DNA of 64,000 nucleotides. It comes from Burkholderia vietnamiensis LMG 10929. GTDB taxonomy: Bacteria; Pseudomonadota; Gammaproteobacteria; Burkholderiales; Burkholderiaceae. Made by a program: the position numbers and the translations under genes. The notes beneath the pieces were generated by a model. It was not told the DNA's origin. It saw only the letters and a program-made list of their open reading frames with translations, and made no database searches. How positions within the stretch are numbered: position 1 is the stretch's first letter; every line of letters begins with the position of its first letter. Below, piece by piece: positions 63,761 to 64,000 of this stretch. The stretch covers positions 372,001 through 436,000 of the forward strand of contig NZ_CP009631.1 in NCBI RefSeq assembly GCF_000959445.1, read 5' to 3'.

Positions 63761-64000
63761 TCAGCGACGCATGACCTTTTCGGACGGCGTCAGTGCTTCG
63801 ATATACGCGGGACGGCTGAAGATCCGCTCGGCATACTTCATCAGCGGCGCAGCGTTCTTCGACAGCTCGATGCCGTAGTGATCCAGACGCCACAGCAGCG
63901 GCGCGATCGCGACGTCGAGCATCGAGAACTCCTCGCCGAGCATGTACTTGTTCTTCACGAAGATCGGCGCAAGCTGCGTCAGGCGATCGCGGATCGCAAG
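63761..64000 (-). CDS. sspA: SspA stringent starvation protein A, 3' part
   Basis: The frame is open to the window edge, so only the last 79 residues are seen. They form the helical C-terminal domain of the GST-like SspA (YMLGEEFSMLDVAIAPLLWR and RIFSRPAYIEALTPSE). SspA binds RNA polymerase in stationary phase. The sspA-sspB pair is conserved in beta- and gammaproteobacteria. Confidence 0.93.
   Translation of the reverse strand, partial: LAIRDRLTQLAPIFVKNKYMLGEEFSMLDVAIAPLLWRLDHYGIELSKNAAPLMKYAERIFSRPAYIEALTPSEKVMRR

Overview
The window looks like a Burkholderia chromosome, most likely Burkholderia cepacia complex. GC is high, a complete T6SS-1 type cluster has the gene order typical of that group, and sspA/sspB sit next to a tRNA-Thr gene. 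No database search was possible, so the species is inferred from gene content and order.

Layout. (1) 1-20040 is a type VI secretion system. tssM (5' end outside the window), tagF and an OmpA-like tagN are on the plus strand. A convergent minus-strand run reads tagM, tssB, tssC, hcp, tssE, tssF, tssG, tssH, tssA. Divergent from tagM are tssJ, tssK, tssL, closed by a clear terminator. (2) 20074-31850 is a minus-strand VgrG-Rhs-immunity module. The Rhs tip looks like an HNH/WHH nuclease and is followed by a DUF7716-like immunity gene. Beyond it are a decayed second Rhs end, an IS256-family element interrupted by an IS110-family element, and an orphan second DUF7716-like gene. (3) 32165-33989 holds an amino-acid ABC transporter binding protein and a cysteine-rich hypothetical gene, probably core genome. 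(4) About 34125-63111 is a roughly 29 kb P4-like genomic island. It is bounded by a tRNA-Thr gene with an adjacent integrase on the right and by a degenerate tRNA 3'-end copy plus a terminator on the left. (5) 63183-64000 is sspB and the 3' part of sspA.

The island has three parts. The left arm carries a PAAR / PD-(D/E)XK nuclease / DUF3396 trio, and then a divergent pair: a SEC-C protein with a nuclease-like motif and a PHP-SMC ATPase of TrlF type, which is a candidate defence system. The middle has a serine recombinase split by an IS21-family element, a res-like site, a truncated tssF and a seven-gene minus-strand vgrG2 cassette (vgrG2, DUF4123 adaptor, VasX/BTH_I2691-like membrane effector, DUF6708 immunity, lipoprotein, PAAR, and a protein with a faint AcrVA2-like C-terminus). 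The right arm is the P4-like backbone: AlpA regulator, an Ash/immunity-like leader, five small coupled genes, a PriCT/TOPRIM/DUF927 primase-helicase and the integrase.

The parts fit together: the core locus builds the T6SS machine, while the rhs module and the island supply alternative spikes, toxins and immunities for it. The island also appears to carry anti-phage functions. This is inference from gene families and context.
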